DNA of 64,000 bases. Origin: Branchiostoma floridae. Lineage: Eukaryota > Chordata > Leptocardii > Amphioxiformes > Branchiostomatidae. The stretch lies in contig NC_049993.1 of NCBI RefSeq assembly GCF_000003815.2, positions 12,969,602 through 13,033,601 on the forward strand, written 5' to 3'. How positions within the stretch are numbered: position 1 is the first letter of the stretch; the number at the start of each line of letters is the position of its first letter. The notes under the pieces were generated by a model, which had not been told where the DNA came from, did no database searches, and worked only from the letters and a program-made list of their open reading frames with translations. The translations under genes and the position numbers were made by a program. Positions 35,662 to 51,645 of this stretch are shown here, piece after piece.

Positions 35662-38600
35662 ATGGCTGCCTCAATAAGAGCTACTGAAAGAGTTGAAAAG
35701 ACGCGCGAAAGTATGGAAAAAGCAGACAAGTGAGTATTAGATTATGCATGTATACGCCACGTCCTACGTCATATGTAACTGGATTACAGTGATTGATAAG
35801 TACGGGTACCAAGTTCGTGTCTCCCATCGACACAAACAATCATAGATCCTTCTGTCGTGATTTGTTTTCCTTCTTTAAGGTTTCTTAAAATCGACTTCCT
35901 CCCCATAACCTTCTCCAAGTTGACGTACGTCTTCAATGCAACGGAGCTTATTTGTTAGTGATAAAACTAGCTAACTAGCTAGCCAAGCTTTTGGTCGTCG
36001 GTCTATATTCCCGTATTTTGAGTGCTGCGGCCATGGCATGCTTGGATAACCTCGAAATTACGGGAGTTGGGTAAAGCCGCTAGGGCTATGTGTAGTTGCT
36101 TTAATAAGTAAGTTATTATTGGCGTTGTCACGCTGCACGATTTATGGCTGACACGTGATCCATTATAATTAGCAAGATGGCTACTGTAAGGAAATTGGCA
36201 GGTGTAAAATGGCGTGAGGCATACGATTGATTAAACGGTCACGTATGTTATGTTGCAAGAAATACAACGAGCTGAGAGCGATTGATAAACTAGCTACGTT
36301 GTTAACAAACGTTTTCTGTCTTAATCTACACCCCCAGCTCTGTCACGAAGTTGGAAATCTGTTCTGTTTGACCAAGTCCTTGGTTTGACTATTACCTCTT
36401 TAGTTCCTCTTCTTACTTCCGCGTTTCGCTCTGGATACAAAACGTTCGATACACACTTCCGTTTTTTCTGGGGCATTCGTAACGAGCTAATAAGTGCATT
36501 GTTTTCTGCTGATATAAGGTACCTGGAAATCAGATGCCTGCTCACATAGCTATCGAAGCCCATGAGTAGTGTGTTTCGACATCATGCTACAGTAATCAAG
36601 CGAACCTAAATGATTCGAGGCCGGTGAAAAATGAGAAAGTATTGTCGATCCGCAGTATTACATACGCAACGTATTACTAATACATGTATTAAGCGATTTA
36701 ATTTTTTCCGCAGTTTGGCCGAGAGAAGATCACTTCTCGCGAGTTATACATGGCAGACCATCAACAGTGAACTGAACCTCAACTTCATCCTACCACTTCA
36801 CCTGGCAGGTTCCTCTGCTGCCAGAGACGCGTTTCAACAAGATGCCCCCAGAGGCAGTTTACCAGCCCGACACAGCACCGTTTCGTTCCTCGGAGATGCT
36901 AGAGCCGGTAAGACAAGTCTGGAAAAACACCTGCTGAGAAGTCGTTTGATCCTGCCGAAGTACCNNNNNNNNNNNNNNNNNNNNNNNNNNNNNNNNNNNN
37001 NNNNNNNNNNNNNNNNNNNNNNNNNNNNNNNNNNNNNNNNNNNNNNNNNNNNNNNNNNNNNNNNNNNNNNNNNNNNNNNNNNNNNNNNNNNNNNNNNNNN
37101 NNNNNNNNNNNNNNNNNNNNNNNNNNNNNNNNNNNNNNNNNNNNNNNNNNNNNNNNNNNNNNNNNNNNNNNNNNNNNNNNNNNNNNNNNNNNNNNNNNNN
37201 NNNNNNNNNNNNNNNNNNNNNNNNNNNNNNNNNNNNNNNNNNNNNNNNNNNNNNNNNNNNNNNNNNNNNNNNNNNNNNNNNNNNNNNNNNNNNNNNNNNN
37301 NNNNNNNNNNNNNNNNNNNNNNNNNNNNNNNNNNNNNNNNNNNNNNNNNNNNNNNNNNNNNNNNNNNNNNNNNNNNNNNNNNNNNNNNNNGATACCTGAT
37401 CTCATTTATCGTTGCGATGCCATGCCCAGCGGGGGGAAGACCCGGCATGGCCCTCGCCTTCTGCCTCGTGTGCTCACCTTCTCAGCTACATTTTGACGAA
37501 TTGGCTTCAATTCTTCATTTAACCCTTGATGGATTGCATCGTCTCATAGTTGTCTTCGCTTTCGCTGGTGGCGGCCTAGCGGCATCAAGTGGGTGTTTGG
37601 TGCCGACTTCTCTGGTGCTGCTAGCAACAACTTGGCGTTCAGCAGACGTTGCTGACACCAACAGTGAAACTTTGGAGTATGTGCTGAATTTGGTTGGTGG
37701 ATTTGTATTCGGAGCAACAGGTTACCTGACCGTTCATACCATGCAAAAACTATGTAGTTCGCATCGACGTGGTCTTCAATTACAGGTTTTTATGGGTCCA
37801 ATAGGCTTTGTCTATGGTATTGGACTGTGTTGGCTGTTCGGCTGGCAGTTCGTTTTGCCATCGACATGGAAAGATGCTTATTACATTGTGCCAAACACAG
37901 TCGCCATATGCCTTCTTATACAAGCAGAAAAGTATAGAGCGTATTGGGCGTATCTAGAAACAGGAAGCTACCCGGGCCTTCTTGTTAGCAGGAGCGTCAA
38001 AAGCTTTAAAAAAGTCAAGGACTTGCCTCTTAAATTTACCTTGATGGATTTTGCAGGAGATACTGTCTATCACTGCACACATCATCTGTTTTTATCCAAT
38101 CTTTCAATTCACCTGATTGTCTTCAACATGGAAAGATTAGACCAGCAGCCAGACTATATCAGACGTATTTGCTACTGGATCCAGTCTGTGGTAGTTCACG
38201 TGCATAACCCCACTCCGCACATCTTCATTGTTGGAACACACTCAAGCAGCTTGCAGGTAGAAAGAATGAAGTTTCTATCCAGTAAAGTAAGCAAGGCATT
38301 GCTTAGTAATGAAAAATTTACGCAGTCCATAGTGGAGAAACCGGGCAGCAAAAATGATGTTGTGTTCTGCGTGGAAAACTCCATACCCCTTCGCAAGGAT
38401 ACACAGGCCCGTCTCCTTCGAAAAACCATCATGGACGTCGCCTCTTCAACCTTCCAATCGAAGAGACAAGTTCGTATCAAGTGGCTTAAAGTCAGTGACT
38501 TCGTCAGCAGGTACAAATCCAGTTGTACAGACACGTGTCTCGTAGACAAATGTACCTTGTTTGACAAGTTGAGACAGGAAGGTGTTATTGAGGCTGAAGA

Positions 38601-40177
38601 GATGGGAGAAGAATTTGAAGAGATGCTGAAGTTTTACGACGAAATCGGAGAGATCAAGGTCATGGATGATGTTGTAGTCTTGAATCTGCAAGCTTTGGTT
38701 CAGCTTGTGATAGAGCTCATGGAGCTTGATTGTGATAACCATGAGATTGGAATCGTCCATGTTAACTTTCTGCGCAGAGTATGGAAATTCATGACAGTGG
38801 AGAATTTCCTTTCCACGATCGCACTGTTCGAGAAATATGACATTATCTGCCCGATTTCACAAGAGCAGTTTCTCGTGCCCTTGCTTCTTGAGACTTGTGA
38901 TGAGACCACGGCGAAAAAAGACAAGCAAGAGGAATCAGATAATGGTACTCCCGCATTCTGGGACAGATCAGATTCGGACACGGTCGTATACTTCAAATTC
39001 TGCAAGTTCTACCCCGAGGCCATCTTTCTGCGTCTGCTTGCCCGATGTCTGTCAATATCACAGAAAACTCACGACCTTGGCCGTGGTGCTGACCGAGATG
39101 TCTACAGAAACGTGGGCAGATTCTACCAGGGACATGATTTCTACTACAAGATCGAGCTCGTGTGTGAACCCCTGGAGCAGAACATGATCCAGGTCACAGT
39201 CAAGTGTGCTCCAAACAGAGGTCCTCATTCTCTACTGTCCAGACTTCACAAGGACTTACAGCAGATCCGAGACAGGGACTTCCCTTACCTGAACTACACA
39301 GTGGGGCTTCCATGTCCAGCCTGCAGTACATCCAATGACAGGAAAGGAGAGAATCAGCTTGTTCCTCCACACATCCTAAGGATAGCAGGACATGACGAAG
39401 AGCTCCCATGCCCTGGACAGAAAGCATCTCTGCTTTGTCGAGGTAAAGCCTTTGAGGTCGACCTGGGAAAATCTGTAAGTACCTGGCGTTTTACTTCCTC
39501 AGTTAGGATACTTTAATATGAGTATCAGTTGTTTTTGCCAATGCAAATGACTTGAAAGAAGGCACATTATATTAAAACCCAAATGAGATAAAATAACCAG
39601 CATAACATTTGTTCATTCCAACAGCAAGCAACGCTGAATGCTGCCCCGCTGTCGAAGATTGGAGAAAGCAACAAAACGTCTGAGCAAAAAAGTATGTTGG
39701 TGTATTTTCTACCTCTATTTTTGTTAGTTTGCTACTGCCATTCCAATGTCAACACGACTATCTAATGCCTTAAGATCTGTAACTTGCCCAGCAAGAAGGA
39801 CTGACACGTACGTGACATACAGTCTTCTAACTAATTATAGATGAATGTCAGAAAACAACTTGTTGTTCTTTTACACAGGTGTTAGTGGTTTCCTGAACCA
39901 CAGCACCATCCAGCACCTGTCCATCCTCCTGGACCCTCCCGCACCCATCTTTGGGAACAACTGGAGGGCGCTGGCTGACGAACTGGGGCTGTGCTTCCAG
40001 GACATCTGCTACATCGAGACCAAGCACAACCCAACTGAGAAGGTTCTAGAAATGTATGCTACAAATACACCAACACCAAGTGTGCAACAAGTACACAAAG
40101 CCTTGATGGACATTGATAGGCTAGATGCTGCTGGACTTATTGACTCTGTTTCAGATCATAAACCTCCAACAAAATGA
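35662..40177 (+). CDS. TRD6: transmembrane Roc-COR-Death protein, copy 6, gapped
   Basis: Exons 35662-35729, 36714-39474, 39625-39691 and 39879-40177. All donors are GT. A 426-base run of N at 36965-37390 removes switch I and the first hydrophobic segments. Just before the gap, one base seems to be missing near 36930 (CTGCTGAGAAG where paralogues have CTGCTCGATAAG), probably poor sequence at the contig end. After the gap the frame is open: hydrophobic segments, DFAGD (about 38047), GTHSS (no Asp), COR-like region, CPAC pair and Death domain. It is the most diverged copy in exon 2, yet the first half of its Death exon is almost identical to the others. Poly(A) signals AATAAA lie at 40397 and 40401. 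It ends the array. Confidence 0.75.
36177..36230 (+). pseudogene. Relic of a TRD first exon in TRD6 intron 1
   Basis: AGCAAGATGGCTACT... aligns with the first exons of TRD2 and TRD4 (leader, ATGGCTGCTACAAGGAATTC region and about 100 bases of intron after it). It runs into TGA after 17 codons and has lost the donor. It is the remains of an additional or replaced gene head. Confidence 0.7.
36965..37390. other. Assembly gap (426 N)
   Basis: Run of N inside TRD6 exon 2. The length is a multiple of three and matches the amount of coding sequence missing against TRD1-TRD5, so it is probably an estimated gap. Confidence 0.95.
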
Positions 40178-41136
40178 GCAGAGGATGCCCCTGTCTGGAT
40201 GACCATATCTATATTGTAGATCTAACATACAGTATTCAAGTTTGTAATGGATTTGTGTTGTGCTATTAAAAAAAAAATGTTTGTGGGGTTGTTGTAACTA
40301 TGTACATGAAGAACACTACTTCTCAAATTTGTTGCACTGGGCATCTACTGTAATGGTGTTCTGTTATTAACATTGGTAAAGAGCTGGTATGATTTTAATA
40401 AATAAATGACTAAGCCAATCATTAAGTAAATTTGGTGACTTATTTATTTGACGTATTTATTTGACTCAAATATTGATCATTGCCCGTGTTCTATATATTA
40501 TACTCCAAACATTTCAACCTGAACAGTTCCTGAAGTTGCATTTTGTATAAAGATGTACAAAAACCATGTCTATTTTATTTCTAATAATAATAGTAGAGAT
40601 AAATAGGACCAGACTGAATTGGTACAGATGGTCCCATACAGGTGATAAACTAAAAAAACATAACGAAAATGACATTATAGTCTTATATGATGTCTTTATT
40701 TTAGCCAGACCGTACTCCTTTGCTTCCTACAACTCATCAATGGACAGCTTGTATCATGAAGATGAAACATTTCATCAAAAAGAAAAATGAAAAGCATTGA
40801 TTCACATTACCACTTATAGTATCTGAATATACAATGCCATTCTCATCTAAACCTTGATTATGTGAAAAAAGGTTTATCTTTGTACTTGTTTGTACTGACA
40901 CTGTTAAACATAAATTAGGCATCGGTCATTTTGAACTGGTTCTTAACAGTCATGATTGAGAAAATTTCTCCAAAGGGATACCAAATAATTCATCAACCAA
41001 GAATACAAAATAATGAAACTAACTTTGTACATTTCAAAAGTACGTTAGAAAATTATAACTTCAACAAACTGATACTGTTGGTGACATGTTTGCTACTGGT
41101 TATTTTATATTGGTAATAAACAAAAAGCTTTCATGA
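40178..41136. other. TRD6 / SNRPA1 convergent 3' flank
   Basis: The TRD6 3' UTR ends near the AATAAA pair at 40397-40406. On the other strand several TTTATT strings (for example 40696-40701) could be the SNRPA1 poly(A) signal. I see nothing coding. Confidence 0.5.
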
Positions 41137-44100
41137 CTACTTTCCATTCTGCATGTCCATTTCCATCTCTTCTTCTTCCTCCTCTACACCACCTGTAGTA
41201 GCAAAGTACAAGACTATCAGTATCAGTTTAACAGTGCATGGGCACAGAGAAAATGCATCTACTCTAGTTACAAAAGTGACCAAATTTCATTGAATGATAA
41301 CTCTATAAAGTGAATTTCTCCACACCAAATCAGGGAAAAGTTTAAGAGAGAAACACCGAATATAACCTGCCAAGCCACCATAAGCAAACCCCTTTTTCAG
41401 ATGATTCACAGGACATTTGGAGGGGGATAGAATACTGCCATCTACAAATAACAGCTGTCACTACAAGATAAGTTTGCCATCTTATGCTTTGGTTCAATGC
41501 AATTAGAAACTTTTGACCTGTTACTGAACTTTTGACCCATTGCTGCCATCACACTTTTGTTCTGGTCATATGAATAGACTTAGGGTCATTTCCACTTGAG
41601 ACCGACCAGAGGACTGATTGAAACCATGTTGGTAAGCACTGTTTGTATACAGAAATAGTGTGTTAAATTTTTTTCCAGTTATGTTGGGTACAGTCACAGA
41701 TCATGAGATTATTCTTCGTACAGTTGTAATCTGATTTCTACCCTCCACAAATTAATCTCACCATTAATCTGACAAAACTATGATCATAAAGACATTTGTG
41801 CCTGAAAATGTACTGTTTTGGAGAGAAATCAAAGAGGGTACCTTCTGCGCCTCGGGGATGTCTCTTGGAGTCCTTGCCTGGTACCTGTCCTGCCTGCAGT
41901 AATCTCTGCAGACGATCCACTTCCTCCAATGATGTGGCCTCTGTTATGGCTTTCTGTACAGACAATGCAATAGTTTCAGACTAATACAATGCTCTCAGTG
42001 CCAGGATTTGATAGTTGACCTCTGTAGTGAAACCCACAAAAAGGCTGGCAACCCTAACTTCCGGGTTTCACGTGCTACACGCTCTACAGTGTCGTTTTCT
42101 AACAGTGAATACCGTATCTCCGTTATAACCGGGTACATCACACAGGGCATGTACCCATATACCGGATACATGTGAACATATTAAATGTCAAAAAGAGTCA
42201 ATGCTGTCACTTTTCAAGCATGTTTGTGATGTCTTTGTAGAGTGAGACTACCATGTTATCTAAGCAATGGCACAAAGACAAAGAAGAATGGGAAGAAGGA
42301 AGTAATTGATATAATCTGTAACTGTGATTCACCTTGATAGCTTCCACGTCCTGTGGTGAGGGTCCTGTTCTCTTCACACCCGCAATGGGAGCTCCGGGGG
42401 TAAAGCTTCGTACAAATAAGGGACAATATTAACATCACTACCAACTATAAATTATATATACATTTACATCAAGCAGTACTAAAGCAATATTGAGTTGATT
42501 GTCAAACGACTACAAACATCAAAATACTACACATGTCAAACTACTACACACATGTCAAGCTACTACACACACTGCAAGCAATTCTTCATAGATAATACAG
42601 ATCAGTAGATAATTTGTATGATTCAACTGATCATTAGCCTGATTAAATCTCGCCCAACATCCTACCAGGGAGGGACCAGTTACAGCCCTGGACAGCAGAG
42701 TTTGTGTTACACAGACTAACAGATCATCAGAGACTTTTAAAACTTACGTTTTTGACTTCTTGCCTATTTCCCTGGCCAGCTTTTCTCCCTTCTTGCCCTT
42801 GAATGTTCTTTCGGCTGCCTCTCGCTCCTAGAAGAAAAATATCAAGCCAATTTAAATAGGACCCTTCTCAAACAAAATACATATTTGTACTTTTCTTCTA
42901 CAAGGCAGATCGCTTGGAGAAAATGGGACTTCTACTACTAAAAGGACTCCTTTTCAAAATGATTGTACTTAGTTGTACCATCTTGTTACATATAGTAATG
43001 CATGTCTTGACTATATTAGTGTTGGCAATGGTTAGGAAGTACCAATGTAAATATTTTACGATTTGTATAATAAAAAAATTATAATTAAGAACTCCAGGAG
43101 ACCTGCTTTTCAACACAAAATGTGCAATGTTCTCCGAGAGGTATTCCAGCTAATCACTGATTGATGTCTCCCCCAAAGTACAGAAAGACTACTAGTGACT
43201 TTTGTGAGCTCTCTTCAGCACTAACCCTGAGACGGATGCGTTGGAAGTCCAGCACTCTGAGTTGGGGAATCTTGTGGATGACATATAGCCTGTAGTGTTC
43301 CTTGGTGGTCACTGGGTTTCTCAGCAAACTGTGGCAGAAACAAATGGTCATCTCTTTGCAGCAAAGTACACACACATGTGGGATTTATTTTTCCATAAGA
43401 AACGCTTTGAAGCACCAAAGTTTCAAATGGCAGCGACACTTTATACCACATCCCCCCCAAAAAAACACTGGATGAATAAAGAGACCCTTTTTTCATGTTT
43501 CTGACCACATCTGTAAGCAGCAACACCACTAGCTGCAGTACTACAATGTAATTTAATTGTAAACAAGTCAGAATTGCTCTCAGGAAAGTGACCAAAATAT
43601 TGGTACACATAAAGCAAGGCTTGTGAAAAAAGAGGCTTTATTCAGTGACGTACCAATCTGATGAAACTTTTCATGGGAACACTGAACCCCCTATAAATGA
43701 TAACCAAGACTTACCTGAGGTGTGACAGGTTTTTGAATGCTGCAAGTGGATCCAGATCTCCCTAGAGTAGAAATGCAAGAAAGAACATGCAAGAAAGGGA
43801 AGGCAAATAGGCAACAAGAACTTAACTCTAGCTGAAAGAAAAAAAATTCAAGTGGTTACACTATAGCTTCATTAAGTTTTTGTTGTAAGGAATCTGACAA
43901 ATTATTTATTGGACAGTCCAAATGTCAAACTAGAATCAATTTTTTTCTCTTCACAAGAATGTATAGCACTGTAGATACTCAATTTCACAAGTGATGTTCA
44001 AGTATGATATATTCAAACTTGAAGGATATCGCTTCCGTGACCATAGGGCAGTGTATGAAGTATCAAGTGTAGTCTGTATCTGTTCTTGCCAGCTTACCAG

Positions 44101-46602
44101 TTCTTGTACATTATTATTGGTCAAAATCAATTCCTGTAAACGTGGCAGATTCTGTTCCAGACCCTCAGCAATACGGCTGTAGGAGATCAGCAACAGGAGG
44201 TAAACGTTAGTACGCAGGGGTTGGCTCGGTATTGCAGAATAGTATGTACATATACATGTAGGAATGTAGACATTAAGTACATCCCATTACACAATAGAAT
44301 GGTGTTTTGTAAGACAGCTTGGTACATGAAGTACTACACTACACAAAATACTGTAACTATGAAAAGTACTAATAGTGATACTAGTGAACAGTTTGAGATT
44401 GCAAGACAACGGAAAGTTGTAATGCCACTAACTAAATTTACATGTGTCACATCCTTTTTACAACACAGTAAAATGAAATGATGATCAAAAATCACAGAAG
44501 TTGAACATGCAGTTTTGGCATTGTGTAGTACATTGTATAAATGCGGACTGTTTCATGAAAAAAACACATGGCTACATTGACAAAAAAAATTCTTTTAAAG
44601 TTAAATGAAACAAAATTGGTAGTGGTGAGTTACTGGTGACTGAGAGACTTTAATTTGAAGGCAAAAACCTTAACATTTGCTCATGCTTTATTGTAAGTCA
44701 AACATATACAATACTTATTACTTGTGGGCCTGAGAAAGGACAACGTATATGTTAGGTCAGTTCTGAGTCCTACCAGATCCTGTTGTTGTTCATGAGCAGA
44801 GAGCGCAGCCTCTTCAGCAGGGGAAAACCTTCCAGCTTCCTGATCTCATTGTCCGAGAAGTCAATGGTGTCAAACTGGTCCTGAAAACGAGTTGTTTGTA
44901 AGTCAAGTTAGGATAGGTTACTGACACTCAAAAAATTATGTTAAAAATCAGGATGTCAGTGTGACTGGGACCATTGTCAAGTCAGATCATAGCTTATCAG
45001 GACCAAGGACCAACACCTTGTTTGGCTTCTAACCTTAACAACTTGTCAATGGAGTTCTTTGGTCCGACGAGACTTTTTTTAACAACCCTTGCATAACAAA
45101 ATTTCAGTAACACACAGTGGTCACCAAAACGTTGGTAGGGTTATGAAAAAAGAGTCGACGTACCAGTATGTCCGTGCGGTTTTCACGGTTCCGAGACGAC
45201 TCGGTACCTGAGACAACTCAGCCCTAGTCAGCACCATACTTACTCGGCACATAACTTTTATATTTTGCACTCGAAGAATGATAATTCTATCATTCCGGCA
45301 GCATAATAATGACATAAGAATGTAAAAATCAATCTCATTCCATGAGGTAACGTTTTGGATACAAATTTTTAGGATACAAGATCGTCCAATTCCAAAACAT
45401 GTTGCGGGCAGCGCCGACGACGCCATTTTTAGTTGTTATATCGGCGTTCTTTCACGATGTCACTCTACTTCTCTTCTACTATGACCGTGTTTGCAAGTTA
45501 GTACAAATGAAAATAGATGTAATAAGAAGTTCAATATATTTTGCTGGTCATAGATTTACTGTCTATGGGTTTCAAAAACACGTTGAGATGACCGATCTGA
45601 TATAGACAGAGCCTCGGCCGTTCAAAGTTACCTTGAAGTGACGTTCAGAGCCTCAAAATGTCCGTAAAATTGTGCCGACTGTATGACTTACAAGTTATTG
45701 CAGTGAGAGAAATGTTTTGCAGTTAAAATTGTGAAGGTTTGTGATAAACGCAATTCCCAATTGGCTAGGTGCCGAGTCGTCCCAGGTGCCGAGTTGTCCT
45801 GATACCGGTTTTCACCAGTGTCTTTATAAGTTTATGAGAAATTTACTGACACTCTGACATGAATCACTACAATGAATGAATGAATAGTATGAGTTAATCT
45901 ATGTTGTAGTAATTTGCATTAAGAGCAAATTCCCATTGGGGTCGGTCTGGCCATGCAACCTGATGAAACTATAGTATAAAGACTTAAATTTTTTTTAAAG
46001 AGTAAAATATATAAATTATATAAATTATATAACACTACTCCTGAAGAATTTCATTTCATTTCACTTTCATTTATTTATTTAACGGTAATTACACCAGATT
46101 ATTATTATTAACCAGGCATAATTACACTCAAGAATATGAATGAGGGCTTTGTGACTCACCAGAGTGGCTCCAAGATTCTCCAACACTGGGATCTTGTAAC
46201 CTAGAGTAGGAAATAGAAAACAGAATTTTTGGTCAGCGTTCACAGCACACCTCCACTTTCGTCTGAATAACGTTATTCATAATCTCCAAGCAGATGTTCG
46301 GGTTAGAACAACAGACTCGGGTACCCCTCCCCATAACACTATATGTGTTTTGTCCTTAGAACACTGTTCTTCGTCTATCATGGTAAGAGAAAACTGCTGA
46401 ATCACTGGAGGAGATCAAAGTTACAGATTTCACAATGGCTTGACCGTAACGGAGAGGAAGAAACCCTACAACTTATGTGGCATGCGCGCGAAAATAATTT
46501 TTTGACGTGCGCAGTCTTACCTCTGAGATCCAGCTCGTACTCTCGGACGGCGTTGACATACTGCGCTGACTGTGCGATTAGTTCTGGCGTAAGCTTGACC
46601 AT
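41137..46602 (-). CDS. SNRPA1: U2 small nuclear ribonucleoprotein A' (U2A')
   Basis: Ten exons, all with GT-AG borders and matching phases: 46521-46602, 46160-46200, 44774-44880, 44098-44176, 43715-43761, 43226-43328, 42748-42827, 42333-42405, 41842-41953, 41137-41192. They give 259 aa (human is 255). Seen: start MVKLTPELIAQSAQYVNAVR; leucine-rich repeats with LDLRG, NNNRI, ELILTNNN; the LRR-cap stretch RNPVTTKEHYRLYVIHKIPQ; then FKGKKG; an acidic tail EEEEEEMEMDMQ. Known: the LRR protein U2A' binds U2B'' and U2 snRNA stem-loop IV in the spliceosomal U2 snRNP in the nucleus. It is divergent from CFAP91 across a 476-bp promoter. The start is the conserved one. Confidence 0.96.
42637..42720. 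repeat. Short dispersed repeat, SNRPA1 intron
   Basis: TTAGCCTGAT ... GGACAGCAGAGTTTGTGTTA ... CAGACTAA. The ends are imperfect inverted repeats (TTAGCCTG / CAGACTAA). A sister copy lies in the CFAP91 intron at 48653-48762. It is a MITE-like element. Confidence 0.6.
45185..45815. repeat. Inverted-repeat element in SNRPA1 intron 2
   Basis: The left arm has CGAGACGACTCGGTACCTGA then GACAACTCAG. The right arm (about 45768-45812) has GTGCCGAGTCGTCCCAGGTG then CCGAGTTGTCC, which is its diverged reverse complement with the two units in swapped order. No coding sequence lies between. It is probably a non-autonomous DNA element. Confidence 0.5.
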
Positions 46603-47078
46603 GGTGTTTCCCTGTTCCTTCTACAAACCTTTTCGAGCTAAATTCGTTACGTTTTAGGGCGTAACGTGGCCCAAGAAACAACTTCAGTGCTTTCCAAAAT
46701 ATTTCTTGGTCCCCACGCGACTTTGTCTTGCTCACCTGGCCTATCCCGTACATCAGCGAAGTTCTCAAACGTGATTGGTCACAATCCCAAAATATAGACA
46801 GGTGATTGGTGATTTGTGGTAAACATTTTCCCCCCTATTGGCTTACAATTTCATCGTCAGGAAAAACTAGAACATTTGCACCAATCACACGGCAAAGATC
46901 ATATTACGTCAGAGCGTCCTGCGCATGCCCGGTCTCCATGGGAGCGAGGTTGCTGCAGGATAAATACGTCTTCTTCATGTTCCATTGAGAGGACGTTGTT
47001 TAGAAACATTACAGCAAAAAAGAGGACGAGTTTTGCGTTTTCTGGCGTTTAAACTGGATCGCTCAAGTCTACGACAAC
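46603..47078. promoter_or_regulatory. Bidirectional SNRPA1/CFAP91 promoter
   Basis: A 476-bp interval separates the two divergent start codons. CCAAT-type boxes (ATTGG or CCAAT) are seen at about 46774, 46805, 46838 and 46881, the pattern of an NF-Y dependent shared promoter. No strong TATA box is evident. Both 5' UTRs must lie here. Confidence 0.7.
46932..46945 (+). promoter_or_regulatory. X-box-like RFX motif upstream of CFAP91
   Basis: GTCTCCATGGGAGC fits the ciliary X-box pattern (RYYNYY, two-base spacer, RRNRAC) with one mismatch (G for A near the end). It lies about 135 bases before the CFAP91 start. RFX factors drive ciliary genes through such sites. This is motif match only. Confidence 0.45.
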
Positions 47079-50184
<3,106 letters not shown>

Positions 50185-50662
50185 TGTGTTTAACTATAAC
50201 ACTGTCTCTTACATGAACAATGTATTTTCCTAATGTTGATACATGTGCTATTAACAAATTGAAATAGAAGTTATGCTGTTGAGGATGTCATCTAAACTGA
50301 TGATCTTTTCATACTCAACATGTCATAGTTTCAGGTTCTGTAACACATTCTAGCCAATTTGTATATAGTGTCAATCTTTTTTGACCACTTTTCTTTGCAC
50401 CATTTGACAGCACATGCAACAGCATGATTGTCCATGAATTCTTGACTGTGTCATCAAGAGCATTTGTCACTGATTGTTTGAACAAGTTGTGTATATATGT
50501 CAAAGAAAAAAGAATTATAGCACTATCTGTATATACTTGTGAAGGTTCTCAATGGTTGTTTTAAGCATAACATATGGAGTAACGTTATATATATATAGTC
50601 TTCCGAGGAAACCTAAAAAGTTGTATAAAGTTGTGTGAGAAAATAGCAATATAAAAGACATC

Positions 50663-50668
50663 AATAAA
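50663..50668 (+). terminator. CFAP91 poly(A) signal
   Basis: AATAAA about 480 bases after the CFAP91 stop, followed by a GT-rich stretch (GATATTGTTGTGTTTTT) as expected downstream of a cleavage site. Confidence 0.65.
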
Positions 50669-50696
50669 TTGTCTATTTCAGTGATATTGTTGTGTT

Positions 50697-50702
50697 TTTA
50701 TT
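50697..50702 (-). terminator. ELOVL poly(A) signal
   Basis: TTTATT on the + strand (AATAAA on the - strand), about 945 bases after the ELOVL stop and only about 30 bases from the CFAP91 signal, so the two transcripts probably overlap slightly. Confidence 0.5.
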
Positions 50703-51645
50703 TCTTGATCAAATCAATTCAAAGCAAAGGGTTTAGGTAATAAATCCTGACTGATGACAAATACCTGAACATATCAACAACACACTGCAAGGATTCGAAA
50801 TCTATTTTTCAGTTTATGATTTATCTGTCCATTGTATGTGAAACAGTATCACAGTAGAATGACTGAGTAACCAATGCTGAACGTTGTACATGTAAACATC
50901 TTACACAAGGTTTGGCAAAATGCACCATCAATCGAGCAAGACATACTTTTCGTCATACAAAATATCCAAATTTTCAAGAGTCAAGTCAATTAGGAATTCT
51001 GATAAAATATCTTATTGGTACATGATGTATTGGAAAGGTCACTGACATTTGCCTAGTTTCTTTTGGTAACGATATTCATTTCAACCATGATCTTTTAAGC
51101 AAGCAATAAACAATCTCAAAATCATAAGACAACTTTACATTTGTACAATTACACTTAGACATGTTAAATCTATTACCTGCTTGGGAAAACTCAATGTGAC
51201 CTATGCAATCTTTACATCTGGCAAGAGGGCTGGCTTGAGCCACTCAGTAATTAAAAGAGAACCAAGAGGTCAATGAGACCATGTTGCTGGAAGAGAGCCC
51301 AAGTTCTTGAACCAAACAGTTAAAGCTAGGCCAAAGAGTTTACAGACATTTTCCTAATAAAAAAGTAATATTTCCTGAGTCTGTAATAATAGAAAGATTT
51401 CATACACAAAATAAAAGCTACTCAAGCAACTGGATACATTTTCAAAATCTGCAAGTTTGCTTGAGTAACTTTAGTATCGTGTGTGTGATTACCTGTATGT
51501 CTAACCTTCATTGAGGTACTACAGAAACATTATCTTGAGAAGTCATCAAACAACGATCAATGTCTATAGAATCAATTAAAAATATTACTTGACTGTTGTT
51601 GGGATGGAGGTTTAAATCAGGTCTATGTGTAGCTGTAACTGTAGC

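Larger units (their letters stand above)
50185..51645. other. Convergent 3' UTRs of CFAP91 and ELOVL
   Basis: The CFAP91 3' UTR runs from 50185 to about 50685 and the ELOVL 3' UTR (minus strand) from 51645 down to about 50680. I see no other gene. Sequence is AT-rich. Confidence 0.65.
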
